A stretch of 64,000 nucleotides of DNA from Maribacter huludaoensis. GTDB taxonomy: Bacteria; Bacteroidota; Bacteroidia; Flavobacteriales; Flavobacteriaceae. Both the position numbers and the translations under genes were made by a program. Positions 25,896 to 34,812 of the stretch are shown here, one piece after another. The notes below the pieces were generated by a model. It made no database searches. It saw nothing but the letters and a program-made list of their open reading frames with translations, and was not told where the DNA came from. Every line of letters starts with the position of its first letter. Position 1 is the stretch's first letter. The stretch lies in the NCBI RefSeq assembly GCF_029350945.1, contig NZ_JARKMS010000001.1:648313-712312 (forward strand), read 5' to 3'.

Positions 25896-26564
25896 ATGTA
25901 CGCAATTGTAGAGATGGCAGGGCAGCAATTTAAAGTTGCAAAAGACCAGAAAGTGTACGTTCACCGTTTACAGGCAGAAGAAGGTAAGAAAGTTACTTTT
26001 GACAATGTTCTTCTTTTAGCTGATGGATCGAACGTTACTATCGGCGCCCCGGCTATAGACGGAGCCGCAGTAGAGGCTAAAGTCGTTAAACACCTAAGAG
26101 GTGACAAAGTAATCGTTTTTCACAAGAAAAGACGTAAAGGTTACAAAAAGAAAAATGGACATCGTCAGTCTTTAACAGAGATTGTAATCGAATCTATTAT
26201 TTCTAAAGGAGCGAAGAAATCTGAAACTAAGAAAGCTGAACCAAAGGCTAAAAAAGTTGAAGAAAAAGCAGCTCCGGTAGCTGCACCAAAAGCAAAAGCA
26301 AAAAAGGCTGGCGCTAAAGGTGATGATTTGAAAAAAATTGAAGGTATCGGTCCAAAAATTGCCGAGACTTTAAACAATGCAGGTATTTCTACTTTTGCTG
26401 AATTGGCAAAAACAGACGCAGCTAAGATTTCTGAAATTATAGCGGACGTTCGTGGAAATCACGTAACCGATACATGGCCAAAACAAGCGGAATTAGCTGC
26501 TGATGGTAAATGGGACGAGTTACAAAAATGGCAAGACGAATTAGACGGTGGTGTAGCTAAATAA
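25896..26564 (+). CDS. rplU: 50S ribosomal protein L21 (bL21) with C-terminal helix-hairpin-helix extension
   Basis: Residues 1-103 are a normal bL21 (start MYAIVEMAGQQFKV; KKRRKGYKKKNGHRQ rRNA-binding loop). A Lys/Ala/Pro-rich linker (~104-142) joins it to a second domain (~143-222) with a helix-hairpin-helix core, LKKIEGIGPKIAETL, and a Trp-containing C-terminal helix. Canonical bL21 is only about 103 residues, so the protein is twice the usual length. The extension is in frame and uninterrupted, with no stop or restart, so it is real. rpmA follows 41 bp downstream. Confidence 0.95.
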   Translation: MYAIVEMAGQQFKVAKDQKVYVHRLQAEEGKKVTFDNVLLLADGSNVTIGAPAIDGAAVEAKVVKHLRGDKVIVFHKKRRKGYKKKNGHRQSLTEIVIESIISKGAKKSETKKAEPKAKKVEEKAAPVAAPKAKAKKAGAKGDDLKKIEGIGPKIAETLNNAGISTFAELAKTDAAKISEIIADVRGNHVTDTWPKQAELAADGKWDELQKWQDELDGGVAK

Positions 26565-26605
26565 GCTAGGTCATCAAAGTATAATAATATTTAAAACCTT
26601 AGACA

Positions 26606-26866
26606 ATGGCACATAAGAAAGGTGTAGGTAGTTCGAAAAACGGTAGAGAATCAGAATCGAAACGATTAGGAGTTAAGATTTATGGTGGTCAAGCTGCTAT
26701 CGCTGGTAACATTATTGTTAGACAGCGTGGAACAAGACACAATCCTGGTGAAAATGTTTACGCAGGAAAAGACCATACATTACACGCACGTGTAGATGGT
26801 TTAGTTAAGTTTGAAAAGAAAGCAGGTGGAAAATCATTTGTTTCCATTGAGCCTTTTGAAGCTTAA
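26606..26866 (+). CDS. rpmA: 50S ribosomal protein L27 (bL27)
   Basis: An 86-residue ribosomal protein beginning [16 protein letters not shown], with the conserved [22 protein letters not shown] core. Unlike Firmicutes L27 it has no cleavable N-terminal extension. It is co-transcribed with rplU, as in most bacteria, and a strong bidirectional terminator follows. Confidence 0.97.
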   Translation: MAHKKGVGSSKNGRESESKRLGVKIYGGQAAIAGNIIVRQRGTRHNPGENVYAGKDHTLHARVDGLVKFEKKAGGKSFVSIEPFEA

Positions 26867-26884
26867 GCTTAAAAAAGTTATTTA

Positions 26885-26918
26885 AAAAAACCCCCTTCAG
26901 TAATGAAGGGGGTTTTTT
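26885..26918. terminator. Bidirectional terminator after rpmA
   Basis: A perfect 15-bp stem (26885-26899 with 26904-26918) with GC-rich CCCCCTTCA core, 4-nt loop and A/T tails on both sides. It serves rpmA and the convergent nucleotidase gene. Confidence 0.93.
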
Positions 26919-26944
26919 ATATCCTATCGTTTAAGATATAGTAA

Positions 26945-27469
26945 TTATTGCAAAAGTTTCTCCCCAATCTCAAACCAAGTATTCACACGTTCAAACCCTT
27001 CTGTATGTACGTTGTGTGGTGAGGTAAACTGTAAACTTCTACCATCAAAATTCTCTAAATTGAAACTACGGTCATCTATCAGAATGTCTCCTTTAAGAAT
27101 GTGCTTATGGCCGCAAAGTATACGGTTTTGCCAAGTTATAAAAGGAAAGTGCTCATCTAGCCATTCACTTTTTTCTTCCAAGGAATTTGGAAATTGCATG
27201 GCAGCAGATGCTATGTAAACTTGGTGCTTATCGGCTAATTGTGCAAGTATTTCTTGACTGCCTGCTATAGGTTTCAGATTTCTAAAAAATCCTCTTCTAG
27301 TGGCATGTTTACGAACACTTTCTTGGTGCGCTTCCGGCACCATTCGCCATACTTCGGTGCCTGCACATAGATCTTTAGTCAATTCGCCATTAAATTCTTT
27401 ATTGTATAGTTCAATATGGGCACCATAGGTATCTGCAATTACCTCGTCCATGTCAACAAATAGTATCAT
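26945..27469 (-). CDS. 5'(3')-deoxyribonucleotidase (NT5C type, HAD superfamily)
   Basis: A 174-residue HAD phosphatase that dephosphorylates (deoxy)nucleoside monophosphates. Motif I is D6-M-D8-E-V near the N-terminus; motif II is in VYIASAAMQFP; motif IV is ILIDDRSFN. The YNKEFNGELT segment and the overall length match the NT5C family of small bacterial nucleotidases. It stands alone and convergent with rpmA. Confidence 0.85.
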   Translation of the reverse strand: MILFVDMDEVIADTYGAHIELYNKEFNGELTKDLCAGTEVWRMVPEAHQESVRKHATRRGFFRNLKPIAGSQEILAQLADKHQVYIASAAMQFPNSLEEKSEWLDEHFPFITWQNRILCGHKHILKGDILIDDRSFNLENFDGRSLQFTSPHNVHTEGFERVNTWFEIGEKLLQ

Positions 27470-27619
27470 AGTGTTTTTTTAACGAAGTACGTAAAATCAT
27501 TGCTTGGATAAAAGGGATTCGCAAAAAGTAAATACACTATTGGCAAAATTTTACAAAAACTTGGAACAAGATTTTTGTTATTAATATTTTTAAGGGAACA
27601 AATTTTATAAATCCAATAT

Positions 27620-27952
27620 ATGCATACCAAGAAACTTCCAAATTCTTCTCTAATTTATATTTTATCAATGTTAAGTTGTTTTGTGTTTTGTTTAGGTGGT
27701 TTTGGTATTATTCCTGCAATTATATCCTACTATTTGGCATCTAAATCTGAGGGGATTTATAAAATGAATCCAGATGCCTACAGCAATTTTGGTAAAATAA
27801 AAAAAGGAAAGATTATTGCTGTCATAGGTATAGTCTTAAATATTATTGTAATTGGTATTACCATTTGGACATTAAGCACAATTGGATGGGATGCATGGTC
27901 AGATGAATTTGTCAGAAAATGGAATGAGGGTATGCAAAATGGTAGAGGTTAA
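27620..27952 (+). CDS. Small two-helix membrane protein (CCC-motif type)
   Basis: A 110-residue protein with two hydrophobic helices (~10-40 and ~60-85) separated by a polar loop containing MNPDAYSN. The first helix has Cys residues in LSCFVFCLGG, resembling the flavobacterial CCC-motif membrane proteins, where a cysteine cluster precedes a glycine-rich turn. Its function is unknown. It is flanked by ~150-bp spacers and appears monocistronic. Confidence 0.68.
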   Translation: MHTKKLPNSSLIYILSMLSCFVFCLGGFGIIPAIISYYLASKSEGIYKMNPDAYSNFGKIKKGKIIAVIGIVLNIIVIGITIWTLSTIGWDAWSDEFVRKWNEGMQNGRG

Positions 27953-28081
27953 TAGGATAAAGGTCATTTGCGTAGTTGTTATTCCTATAATTAATGGATA
28001 TCGTTAATAATTAAGTTGTTTCAGTTTACAATATTTTGAGTAAAAGACTAATTTGTACAACTAATTCTAAACGATAAAATC

Positions 28082-28666
28082 ATGAAAAAATCAGTTATCT
28101 GCGTTGCAATGGCGAGTACGCTATTATTCTCTAGTTGCTTGGGGTCATTTAGTGCTTTTAATAATTTAAAGGACTGGAACCAAGGAGTCTCGGATAGTAA
28201 GTTTGTTAATAATCTGGTATTTTGGGGGTTAAACATAATTCCTGTTTATGGACTATTCTTTTTGGGTGATGCCGTTATTTTCAATGTTATTGAATTTTGG
28301 AGCGGATCTAACCCAATTGCTATGGAAGAAGGAGAGTCTGAAACTCAAATGGTAGAAAGAGACGGTAATACCTTTGAAATGACCGCTACTAAAAATAGGA
28401 TGCAGGTAACTGTAGTCGATGGTCCTAAAAAGGGTAAGAAAATTGATTTGGTATATAAGCCAAGCGAAAAATCATGGAATGCGGTAAGACCTAATGGAGA
28501 GATTATAAAACTATCATCTTTTGAAGAAGGTTTTTACATTGTTTACATGCCAAACGGTAAAGAGGTGAAAATTGATCCGTTAAGTTCTAAAGAACAAGGT
28601 TTGGCTCAATTAAAGGAGCAAACAGATTGTTATTATTTAGAAGGTATGTTGGCAGAAAACTACTAA
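28082..28666 (+). CDS. DUF3332 family lipoprotein
   Basis: A 194-residue envelope protein. The N-terminal signal carries a lipobox-like SSC with C19. The N-terminal part (LGSFSAFNNLKDWN, then a hydrophobic stretch NLVFWGLNIIPVYGLFFLGD) is the DUF3332 signature; the C-terminal half is a soluble beta-rich region. DUF3332 proteins are common in Bacteroidota and uncharacterised. An intrinsic terminator lies directly downstream. Confidence 0.82.
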   Translation: MKKSVICVAMASTLLFSSCLGSFSAFNNLKDWNQGVSDSKFVNNLVFWGLNIIPVYGLFFLGDAVIFNVIEFWSGSNPIAMEEGESETQMVERDGNTFEMTATKNRMQVTVVDGPKKGKKIDLVYKPSEKSWNAVRPNGEIIKLSSFEEGFYIVYMPNGKEVKIDPLSSKEQGLAQLKEQTDCYYLEGMLAENY

Positions 28667-28683
28667 CTGGAAAAGTATAGAAC

Positions 28684-28717
28684 AAAAAAAGGTCTCGATG
28701 TTATCGAGACCTTTTTT
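28684..28717. terminator. Bidirectional terminator between the DUF3332 gene and ahcY
   Basis: GGTCTCGAT (28691-28699) pairs with ATCGAGACC (28703-28711) with a 3-nt loop, flanked by seven A and six T residues. Confidence 0.92.
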
Positions 28718-28734
28718 ATTTATAGGACTATAAT

Positions 28735-30051
28735 TTAGTATCTATAGTATTCCGGTTTAAAAGGACCTTCAACCGTAACACCGATATAATCGGCTTGGTG
28801 TTTCTTTAATTCGGTCAATTCTGCACCTAAACGAGACAAGTGTAATTTTGCAACCTTTTCATCTAAATGCTTTGGTAACATATATACTTCGTTCTTGTAG
28901 TTTTCACTATTCTTCCAAAGTTCAATTTGCGCCAAAGTTTGGTTGGTAAATGAATTACTCATTACAAAACTAGGGTGTCCGGTAGCACAACCTAGGTTTA
29001 CCAATCTACCTTCCGCCAATATAATAATATCTTTACCGTCAATTGTATATTTATCTACCTGAGGCTTAATTTCATCTTTAGTGTTTCCGTGGTTTTTGTT
29101 CAACCAAGCCATATCAATTTCATTGTCAAAATGCCCTATGTTACAAACAATGGCTTTATCCTTTAGAGCTTCAAAATGTTCGGCTCTAATAATATCCTTG
29201 TTACCGGTAGTAGTAATTACGATATCCGCATTACCAATAACGGTTTCCAATTTTTTAACCTCAAACCCGTCCATACAGGCTTGTAGTGCACAAATAGGAT
29301 CAATTTCCGTAACGGTAACAATAGAACCGGCACCCTTAAAAGAAGCAGCGGTACCTTTACCAACATCACCATAACCGGCTACAACAACGCGCTTGCCTGC
29401 AAGCATGGTATCCGTAGCTCTACGTATAGCATCAACAGCACTTTCTCTACAACCGTATTTGTTATCAAATTTAGATTTGGTTACAGAATCGTTTACGTTA
29501 ATAGCGGGCATAGGTAAAGTACCATTTTTAACACGCTCATATAAACGGTGAACACCTGTAGTGGTTTCTTCTGAAAGTCCCTTAACATCAGACGCCAATT
29601 CTGGATATTTATCTAAAACCATGTTGGTAAGATCACCACCATCATCTAAGATCATATTCAATGGTTTTCTGTCCTCGCCAAAGAATAAGGTTTGCTCAAT
29701 ACACCAGTCAAACTCCTCTTCGTTCATACCTTTCCAGGCATAAACAGGTACACCTGCAGCAGCAATAGCGGCAGCGGCTTGATCTTGTGTAGAGAATATA
29801 TTACATGAGCTCCAAGTAACATCTGCACCCAAAGCGGTTAACGTTTCAATTAAAACGGCAGTTTGTATGGTCATGTGAAGACAACCTGCAATACGTGCCC
29901 CTTTTAAAGGTTGCTCGTCTTTGTATTCTTCACGAAGGGCCATTAGGCCTGGCATTTCAGCTTCTGCCAATTCAATTTCTTTTCTTCCCCAATCGGCAAG
30001 GGTAATATCCTTAACCTTATAAGGCACATACGGAATAGTTTTCGTGCTCAT
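28735..30051 (-). CDS. ahcY: Adenosylhomocysteinase (AhcY)
   Basis: NAD-dependent hydrolysis of S-adenosylhomocysteine to adenosine and homocysteine, completing the methyl cycle. The 438 residues are the usual length. [17 protein letters not shown] is the NAD-binding Rossmann loop, [13 protein letters not shown] the substrate domain, and KYGCRES and the C-terminal PFKPEYYRY are family hallmarks. The gene is divergent from the phosphopantetheinyl transferase gene, whose true start lies ~80 bp away. Confidence 0.97.
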   Translation of the reverse strand: MSTKTIPYVPYKVKDITLADWGRKEIELAEAEMPGLMALREEYKDEQPLKGARIAGCLHMTIQTAVLIETLTALGADVTWSSCNIFSTQDQAAAAIAAAGVPVYAWKGMNEEEFDWCIEQTLFFGEDRKPLNMILDDGGDLTNMVLDKYPELASDVKGLSEETTTGVHRLYERVKNGTLPMPAINVNDSVTKSKFDNKYGCRESAVDAIRRATDTMLAGKRVVVAGYGDVGKGTAASFKGAGSIVTVTEIDPICALQACMDGFEVKKLETVIGNADIVITTTGNKDIIRAEHFEALKDKAIVCNIGHFDNEIDMAWLNKNHGNTKDEIKPQVDKYTIDGKDIIILAEGRLVNLGCATGHPSFVMSNSFTNQTLAQIELWKNSENYKNEVYMLPKHLDEKVAKLHLSRLGAELTELKKHQADYIGVTVEGPFKPEYYRY

Positions 30052-30133
30052 ATCTTTATTATTTTATACTTTCGTTTATCTGTGTACAGCAATTTTTAAT
30101 TCGTGCAAAGGTACGAATAACACAAAGAAACCC

Positions 30134-30772
30134 ATGCCGCTTTACAAAACTATAACAGTAAATGAAAAAACCTCTTTGGCCATTTGGAAGGTTGAAGAGA
30201 CCGAAGATAAACTTTGGGAAGGTGTTGAGCTAACACCATATTGCCAGAATAGGTTCAATGGTATGAAATCTGAGCTTCATCGAAAAGCTTTCTTGAGTAT
30301 AAGACACTTACTTGCCAAGTATGGCTATACAGATGCCGATTTGATCTATGATGAAAATGGAAAACCACATTTAAAGGATGGTAAGTTTATTTCCATAACA
30401 CATTCTCATAATTTTACGGGCATCATCATAAGTTCTGTGGAACATGTAGGTATCGATATTGAAATGCAGCGTGATAAAATTTTGCGCATAGCACATAAAT
30501 TTACACCCTTTGAAGAATACAAAACATTGGCAAATACCGCAGCCGTAGTTAGAAAGTTGACCATTGTATGGGGAGCAAAAGAATCACTCTATAAAATTTA
30601 TGGGCATAGGGGAGTTAGTTTCTTGCATCACATAAATGTTCAGGATTTTAAGTTCGATGCCAATAATACCACGGCACAGATTATTTTTCAAGGGAACTTA
30701 TCAAACTATAAAATTAGATTTATGGAGTTTGAACAGTTCACTTGCGTTTATGCAACAAGGAACAGAGAATAA
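30134..30772 (+). CDS. 4'-phosphopantetheinyl transferase superfamily protein
   Basis: Transfers phosphopantetheine from CoA to a carrier protein Ser. The Mg-binding signature is intact: HVGIDIEM followed by WGAKESLYKIYG. I choose the ATG at 30134 (212 residues, MPLYKTITVNE), because an upstream in-frame ATG at 30044 would run into the ahcY start and add 30 residues without family features. Sfp/AcpT-like enzymes of this size serve fatty-acid or secondary-metabolite carriers; the target is not evident here. Confidence 0.88.
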   Translation: MPLYKTITVNEKTSLAIWKVEETEDKLWEGVELTPYCQNRFNGMKSELHRKAFLSIRHLLAKYGYTDADLIYDENGKPHLKDGKFISITHSHNFTGIIISSVEHVGIDIEMQRDKILRIAHKFTPFEEYKTLANTAAVVRKLTIVWGAKESLYKIYGHRGVSFLHHINVQDFKFDANNTTAQIIFQGNLSNYKIRFMEFEQFTCVYATRNRE

Positions 30773-30798
30773 ATTAAAATATAAATAGCGCGTTATAA

Positions 30799-31059
30799 AT
30801 GAATATATCGGTAGAATTAACATTTTCGCCATTGCAGGACGATTTTGAACAGCACATTATAAATTTTATAAAAAAACTGCGTGCCTGTGGTTTAACTGTT
30901 TTAGAGAACCCGCTAAGTACACAAGTATTTGGTTCGTATGATGAAGTAATGAACGTATTGAATACTGAAATTAAAACAGCATTTGAACTTATGGATCGCG
31001 GGCTTTTATTCATGAAAATAGTGAAATCTGATAGAAGCGACTATGAGCCCCATTTTTGA
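30799..31059 (+). CDS. YkoF/MTH1187-like thiamine-binding family protein
   Basis: An 86-residue cytosolic single-domain protein. The pattern of alternating strands and helices, ISVELTFSPL at the start and TQVFGSYDEVMNVL in the second half, resembles the YkoF/DUF77 fold known to bind thiamine or its pyrimidine precursor. It overlaps the following pnuC-like gene by 17 bp, so the two are translationally coupled. That points to vitamin uptake or salvage; thiamine is suggested by the fold, not shown. Confidence 0.7.
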   Translation: MNISVELTFSPLQDDFEQHIINFIKKLRACGLTVLENPLSTQVFGSYDEVMNVLNTEIKTAFELMDRGLLFMKIVKSDRSDYEPHF

Positions 31060-31675
31060 TTATCTCTTTGGTCAATATGCCGACTATGATACTTTAGATA
31101 TTGTCCTTGAGATCGTAGCGGTCGTTTTTGGGCTGTTATCGGTGTGGTTTTCCAAACAAAACAAAATTTTGGTATACCCCACGGGGTTAATAAGTACTTC
31201 TATATTTGTATACCTCCTTTTAAAATGGGGGTTGCTGGGCGATATGATGATCAACGCCTACTATTTTATTATGAGTTTGTATGGTTGGTATATATGGACA
31301 AGAAAAGTAGATGCAGAACATTACACACCAATAACAAGAGTAACCAAAAAGGAAAATAGAACCTCGGTTTTTATTTTTATAGGTACCGTTATTTTTGTAT
31401 TCACCGTATACCAATTTTTTGATAAGTGGAATAGCTGGACGGCCTATGTTGATACCATAACAACAGCTATATTTTTTGTGGGTATGTGGCTGATGGCCAA
31501 AAGAAAAGTAGAAAATTGGATATATTGGATCATTGGAGATTTAATATCTATTCCATTATACTTTTATAAAGGATTTACGTTTACTAGTTTTCAATATCTC
31601 ATTTTTACAATATTGGCCTTTTACGGGTATAATGCATGGAAGAAAAATATAAGCAAGAACCTTCAGATATCTTAA
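31043..31675 (+). CDS. pnuC: PnuC-family vitamin transporter
   Basis: A 210-residue inner-membrane protein with seven hydrophobic helices and the family motif SLYGWYIW near residue 80. PnuC proteins facilitate entry of nicotinamide riboside; a Bacteroidota branch (PnuT) carries thiamine. Here it is wedged between a YkoF-like gene (17-bp overlap) and a NadR-like kinase gene (40-bp overlap), so context supports both substrates. The family is certain, the substrate open. Confidence 0.88.
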   Translation: MSPIFDYLFGQYADYDTLDIVLEIVAVVFGLLSVWFSKQNKILVYPTGLISTSIFVYLLLKWGLLGDMMINAYYFIMSLYGWYIWTRKVDAEHYTPITRVTKKENRTSVFIFIGTVIFVFTVYQFFDKWNSWTAYVDTITTAIFFVGMWLMAKRKVENWIYWIIGDLISIPLYFYKGFTFTSFQYLIFTILAFYGYNAWKKNISKNLQIS

Positions 31676-32199
31676 AAGTGGTTCTTTTTGGTCCGGAATC
31701 TACTGGAAAAACAACCTTGTCAGAGCAATTGGCAAGACATTACCATACCGTATGGGTACCGGAATATGCCAGGGAATATCTACAGGATAAATGGAACAAC
31801 GAACGTAAAACTTGCGAACCTCATGACTTACTGCCAATTGCTGAAGGGCAAATGCGTTTAGAGAACAGTTTAACCAAAAAAGCTACGGATATTCTCATTT
31901 GCGATACAGATTTATTGGAAACCAAAGTATATTCGGAAGCTTATTACATAGGTAATTGTGATCCTATTTTAGAAAAATATGCATTGCAGAATACATATGA
32001 CCTTTATTTATTGACCTATATTGATATTCCTTGGGAAGCAGATGATTTAAGGGACAAGCCAAATGAAAGGGAGCAAATGTTCAATTATTTTAAGGACACT
32101 TTAGAAAAATACGGTAAAAATTTTATTACCTTGAAAGGGAACAAAAAACAACGTTTAAATAAAGCCATTAACCATATAGATACCTTATTAGAGCAATGA
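31636..32199 (+). CDS. NadR-like nicotinamide riboside kinase / P-loop protein
   Basis: A 187-residue P-loop kinase with GPESTGKTT (residues 19-27) as Walker A and WVPEYAREYL, the same arrangement as the C-terminal ribosylnicotinamide kinase domain of NadR. It lacks the NadR helix-turn-helix and adenylyltransferase domains. Phosphorylation would trap the vitamin brought in by the adjacent PnuC. The ATG at 31636 lies inside the pnuC end (40-bp overlap); a GTG at 31678 would leave no room for the P-loop strand and is less likely. It overlaps the DUF4301 gene by 4 bp. Confidence 0.82.
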   Translation: MEEKYKQEPSDILKVVLFGPESTGKTTLSEQLARHYHTVWVPEYAREYLQDKWNNERKTCEPHDLLPIAEGQMRLENSLTKKATDILICDTDLLETKVYSEAYYIGNCDPILEKYALQNTYDLYLLTYIDIPWEADDLRDKPNEREQMFNYFKDTLEKYGKNFITLKGNKKQRLNKAINHIDTLLEQ

Positions 32200-33734
32200 T
32201 AGAACTTACAGATAAAGACCAAAAGCAACTAGAGAGAAAAGGAATCTCTAAGGACACAATGTTGGGTCATATTAATACATTTAAAGAGGGTATACCTTTT
32301 GTTAAATTAGAGAATGCCGCCGTAATAGGTAATGGTATTCTTAAATTTTCTGAATCTGAAGAAAAGGAACTCAGTGCATTTTATGATTCAAAACTAAAAG
32401 GACTTGATATTTTAAAATTTGTGCCCGCTTCTGGTGCGGCATCTAGAATGTTCAAAGCTTTGTTCAGCTTTTTAGGTGCGTATGATCCAGCAGAAGAGAC
32501 TTTGGATGCATATTTATCAAGAACTAATGACAAGGATATAAAAAAGTTCTCTGAAGGATTGGAGCGCTTTCCGTTTTATCAAAAAGTAATGGATAGGATA
32601 GCTGTAAAATCTGATTCTCAAGGAGAAAAGGTTTATGGTTTTATTTCGGAACTTTTAGGTGAAAATGCCTTAAACTATGGTTTTTTTCCAAAGGGATTAT
32701 TGCCATTTCATAAATATGGTTCTTCTACTGCAACTCCTTTTGAGGAACATTTAAAAGAGGGGGCTCTATATGCCGGTTCTAACGGAAAAGCGAATCTGCA
32801 TTTCACAATTTCAGAACAGCATGAAGAAATGTTCAAGGAAGAGTTTAAAGCGGCAGGACCAAAGGTAACGGGCGATACCGGTATTTCCTATAACGTAGAC
32901 TATTCATTTCAAAAACCTTCTACAGACACCTTGGCGGTAGATATGGAAAATAAACCGTTTAGAAATGAGGATGGTTCTGTGTTGTTTAGACCAGGTGGTC
33001 ATGGTGCCTTGATCCAAAATTTAAATGAACAGGACGCCGATGTAATTTTTATTAAGAATATAGACAACGTTGCTGTAATGAAAGATGCAAAAGCAGTTGC
33101 CGACAGTAAAAAGGTTTTGGCAGGTGTACTACTAAAAGAGCAGGAAAAAGCTTTTGAATATGCAGCGTTACTTGATCATGACAATGTAGATGATACGCAA
33201 ATAGAAGAAATAAGAAACTTTTTGGTAACGAATTTAAATGTTCGTTTTACAGATGATTTTGATTCAATGCCAAACACTGAAAAAGTAGCTGTTTTAAAAG
33301 ACAAGCTCAATAGACCAATTCGTGTTTGCGGTATGGTTAAAAATGAAGGCGAGCCAGGTGGCGGTCCGTTTTGGGTAACCAATGGTAAAAGAGAAGTTTC
33401 TTTACAGATTATAGAATCTGCCCAAATAGACATGGATGATCAGCAGCAGGCAGACATATTAAAAAATGCTACACATTTTAATCCAGTAGATTTGGTCTGT
33501 GCTGTGCGTAACTATAAAGGTGAGAAATATGACCTGTTGAAGTTCGTAGATGAAAAGCAGGGTTTTATAACGGGTAAAACTAAAGATGGTAAAGAGTTAA
33601 AAGCTCTTGAGCTTCCAGGTTTGTGGAACGGGGCAATGGCGTTTTGGAACACCATATTTGTAGAAGTTCCATTAGTGACTTTTAATCCGGTAAAAAGTGT
33701 AGTAGATCTTTTAAAAGATTCGCATCAGGCATAA
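32196..33734 (+). CDS. DUF4301 family protein
   Basis: A 512-residue soluble protein. The N-terminal ~120 residues contain FVPASGAASRMFK, a conserved nucleotide-sugar/NTP-transferase-like glycine motif characteristic of DUF4301; central segments include LPFHKYGSSTATPFEEHLKE and FRPGGHGALIQNLN, and the C-terminal half has GEPGGGPFWV. The fold recalls nucleotidyltransferases but no reaction is established. The ATGA overlap with the kinase gene makes it the last gene of the 30.1-33.7 kb operon, and a terminator follows. Confidence 0.85.
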   Translation: MIELTDKDQKQLERKGISKDTMLGHINTFKEGIPFVKLENAAVIGNGILKFSESEEKELSAFYDSKLKGLDILKFVPASGAASRMFKALFSFLGAYDPAEETLDAYLSRTNDKDIKKFSEGLERFPFYQKVMDRIAVKSDSQGEKVYGFISELLGENALNYGFFPKGLLPFHKYGSSTATPFEEHLKEGALYAGSNGKANLHFTISEQHEEMFKEEFKAAGPKVTGDTGISYNVDYSFQKPSTDTLAVDMENKPFRNEDGSVLFRPGGHGALIQNLNEQDADVIFIKNIDNVAVMKDAKAVADSKKVLAGVLLKEQEKAFEYAALLDHDNVDDTQIEEIRNFLVTNLNVRFTDDFDSMPNTEKVAVLKDKLNRPIRVCGMVKNEGEPGGGPFWVTNGKREVSLQIIESAQIDMDDQQQADILKNATHFNPVDLVCAVRNYKGEKYDLLKFVDEKQGFITGKTKDGKELKALELPGLWNGAMAFWNTIFVEVPLVTFNPVKSVVDLLKDSHQA

Positions 33735-33755
33735 TTATCAATGCTTACATAAGGT

Positions 33756-33787
33756 AAAAAAGTGTGTAGATTCTACACACTTTTTTT
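33756..33787 (+). terminator. Intrinsic terminator after the DUF4301 gene
   Basis: GTGTGTAG (33762-33769) pairs with CTACACAC (33773-33780) with a 3-nt loop; A-run before and seven T after. Confidence 0.88.
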
Positions 33788-33885
33788 GTTTCTGCACAAT
33801 TTTACACAGGGAAAGAAAGTGCCGTGAAAATCACAAGATATTGTAAGTCAATAATTTATATCTATAAAACATGTAAGTTACAAGG

Positions 33886-33901
33886 TTGGCATAATTCTTC
33901 T
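33886..33901 (+). promoter_or_regulatory. Possible sigma-54 promoter before the first secreted paralog
   Basis: TTGGCATAATTCTTCT resembles the -24/-12 sigma-54 element (TGGCAC-N5-TTGCW): the -24 half is good, the -12 half reads TTCTA and lacks the GC. It sits 41 nt before the ATG at 33943. It is supported mainly by the nearby NtrC-type activator gene. Confidence 0.35.
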
Positions 33902-33942
33902 AATATACCTATCAAGAATGTTTAATTTTAAAACGTAGAAAG

Positions 33943-34245
33943 ATGAAAAAATTAGTTTTTGCCACAGCTTTAGCAATAGGTAGTTTAACAATAGGTACTG
34001 CAGCTACACCAATTATATTTCACGATGGTATCATGGAAGATGTATTCATTCAAGATTATACAGAGGTAGCAACTTCAGATTTACCTACACCAATTGTAAA
34101 TGCCCTAGCATCAGATTACCAAGGTGCAATGTTGAATAAAGCATATGTTGATGATGAAAATAACTATAAACTAGAAATTACTTCTCAAGATGGTTCTTCT
34201 GTAGTGTTGTATGCAGATGAAGAAGGTAACTGGTTAGAAATGTAG
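33943..34245 (+). CDS. Small secreted protein, paralog 1 of 3
   Basis: A 100-residue exported protein with a signal peptide (~21 residues ending GTAA). The mature part carries SDLPTPIVNAL, a central KAYVDDENNYKLEI and a C-terminal VVLYADEEGNWLEM. The same order of SDLP/SELT/AEVP, Lys-Ala-Tyr/Phe, YKL/FKL, VLY/TVY and GNW elements recurs in the genes at 34398 and 35321, so the three arose by duplication. The pattern is reminiscent of PepSY-like secreted domains. Function unknown. A terminator follows at once. Confidence 0.8.
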   Translation: MKKLVFATALAIGSLTIGTAATPIIFHDGIMEDVFIQDYTEVATSDLPTPIVNALASDYQGAMLNKAYVDDENNYKLEITSQDGSSVVLYADEEGNWLEM

Positions 34246-34273
34246 AAATTATAAGTTTGAGTTAGTTGTTTGT

Positions 34274-34298
34274 AAAAAGCTGCCTAGGCAGCTTTTTT
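34274..34298. terminator. Intrinsic terminator after paralog 1
   Basis: AAAAAGCTGCC and its complement GGCAGCTTTTT form a perfect 11-bp stem around a TA dinucleotide centre, so it can work on both strands. Confidence 0.9.
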
Positions 34299-34397
34299 CA
34301 GTTTAGCGCCTTTAAATAATGGCAATGGATAATCCATATGTCAGATTCTTCCGTAAATAATTATAGAAGTAGAGTTATTAACGATTAAAACATTGGC

Positions 34398-34700
34398 ATG
34401 AAGAATTACGCATTATTGGTATTCTTGATTTTAGGAATAACATTGAACAGTTCAGCAATGACTGGTTCAAATTTTATAGAAGAAGAAATTACTATCATAA
34501 CAGATGAGTACGTAAAAATAAAATCTAGCGAATTAACCCCGCCGGTTATTGAAGAAATATTAAAGCAATACCCAACATCTAAACTTGGGGGTGCTTTTAA
34601 AAATGATAAAGGAGAGTTCAAATTGATCATGGTACTTAAAAGCGGAACAAGAAAGACCGTATATATAGACCAGTACGGTAATTGGATCAACAAAAGATAG
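34398..34700 (+). CDS. Small secreted protein, paralog 2 of 3
   Basis: A 100-residue exported protein (signal peptide ~20 residues ending NSSAM). The mature part has SSELTPPVIEEILKQYP, GAFKNDKGEFKLIM and TVYIDQYGNWINK, which align with paralogs 1 and 3, but its sequence is more basic and more divergent (Lys-Arg end instead of Asp/Glu-Met). It has its own terminator and sits between terminators on both sides, so it must be transcribed from its own promoter in the 100-bp gap before it. Confidence 0.78.
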   Translation: MKNYALLVFLILGITLNSSAMTGSNFIEEEITIITDEYVKIKSSELTPPVIEEILKQYPTSKLGGAFKNDKGEFKLIMVLKSGTRKTVYIDQYGNWINKR

Positions 34701-34720
34701 TCTGCATTACAGACGGAAAT

Positions 34721-34751
34721 AAAAAAAAACTGCTAAATGCGGTTTTTTTTT
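34721..34751 (+). terminator. Intrinsic terminator after paralog 2
   Basis: A-rich 5' arm ending ACTGC pairs with GCGGT plus a nine-T run across a TAAAT loop (one G-U pair). Confidence 0.8.
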
Positions 34752-34812
34752 ATTTAAAATGTGACCTATCAAAAAATGTTGTGTCTAAATAAGTGAAGCA
34801 AGTTATGAAACA

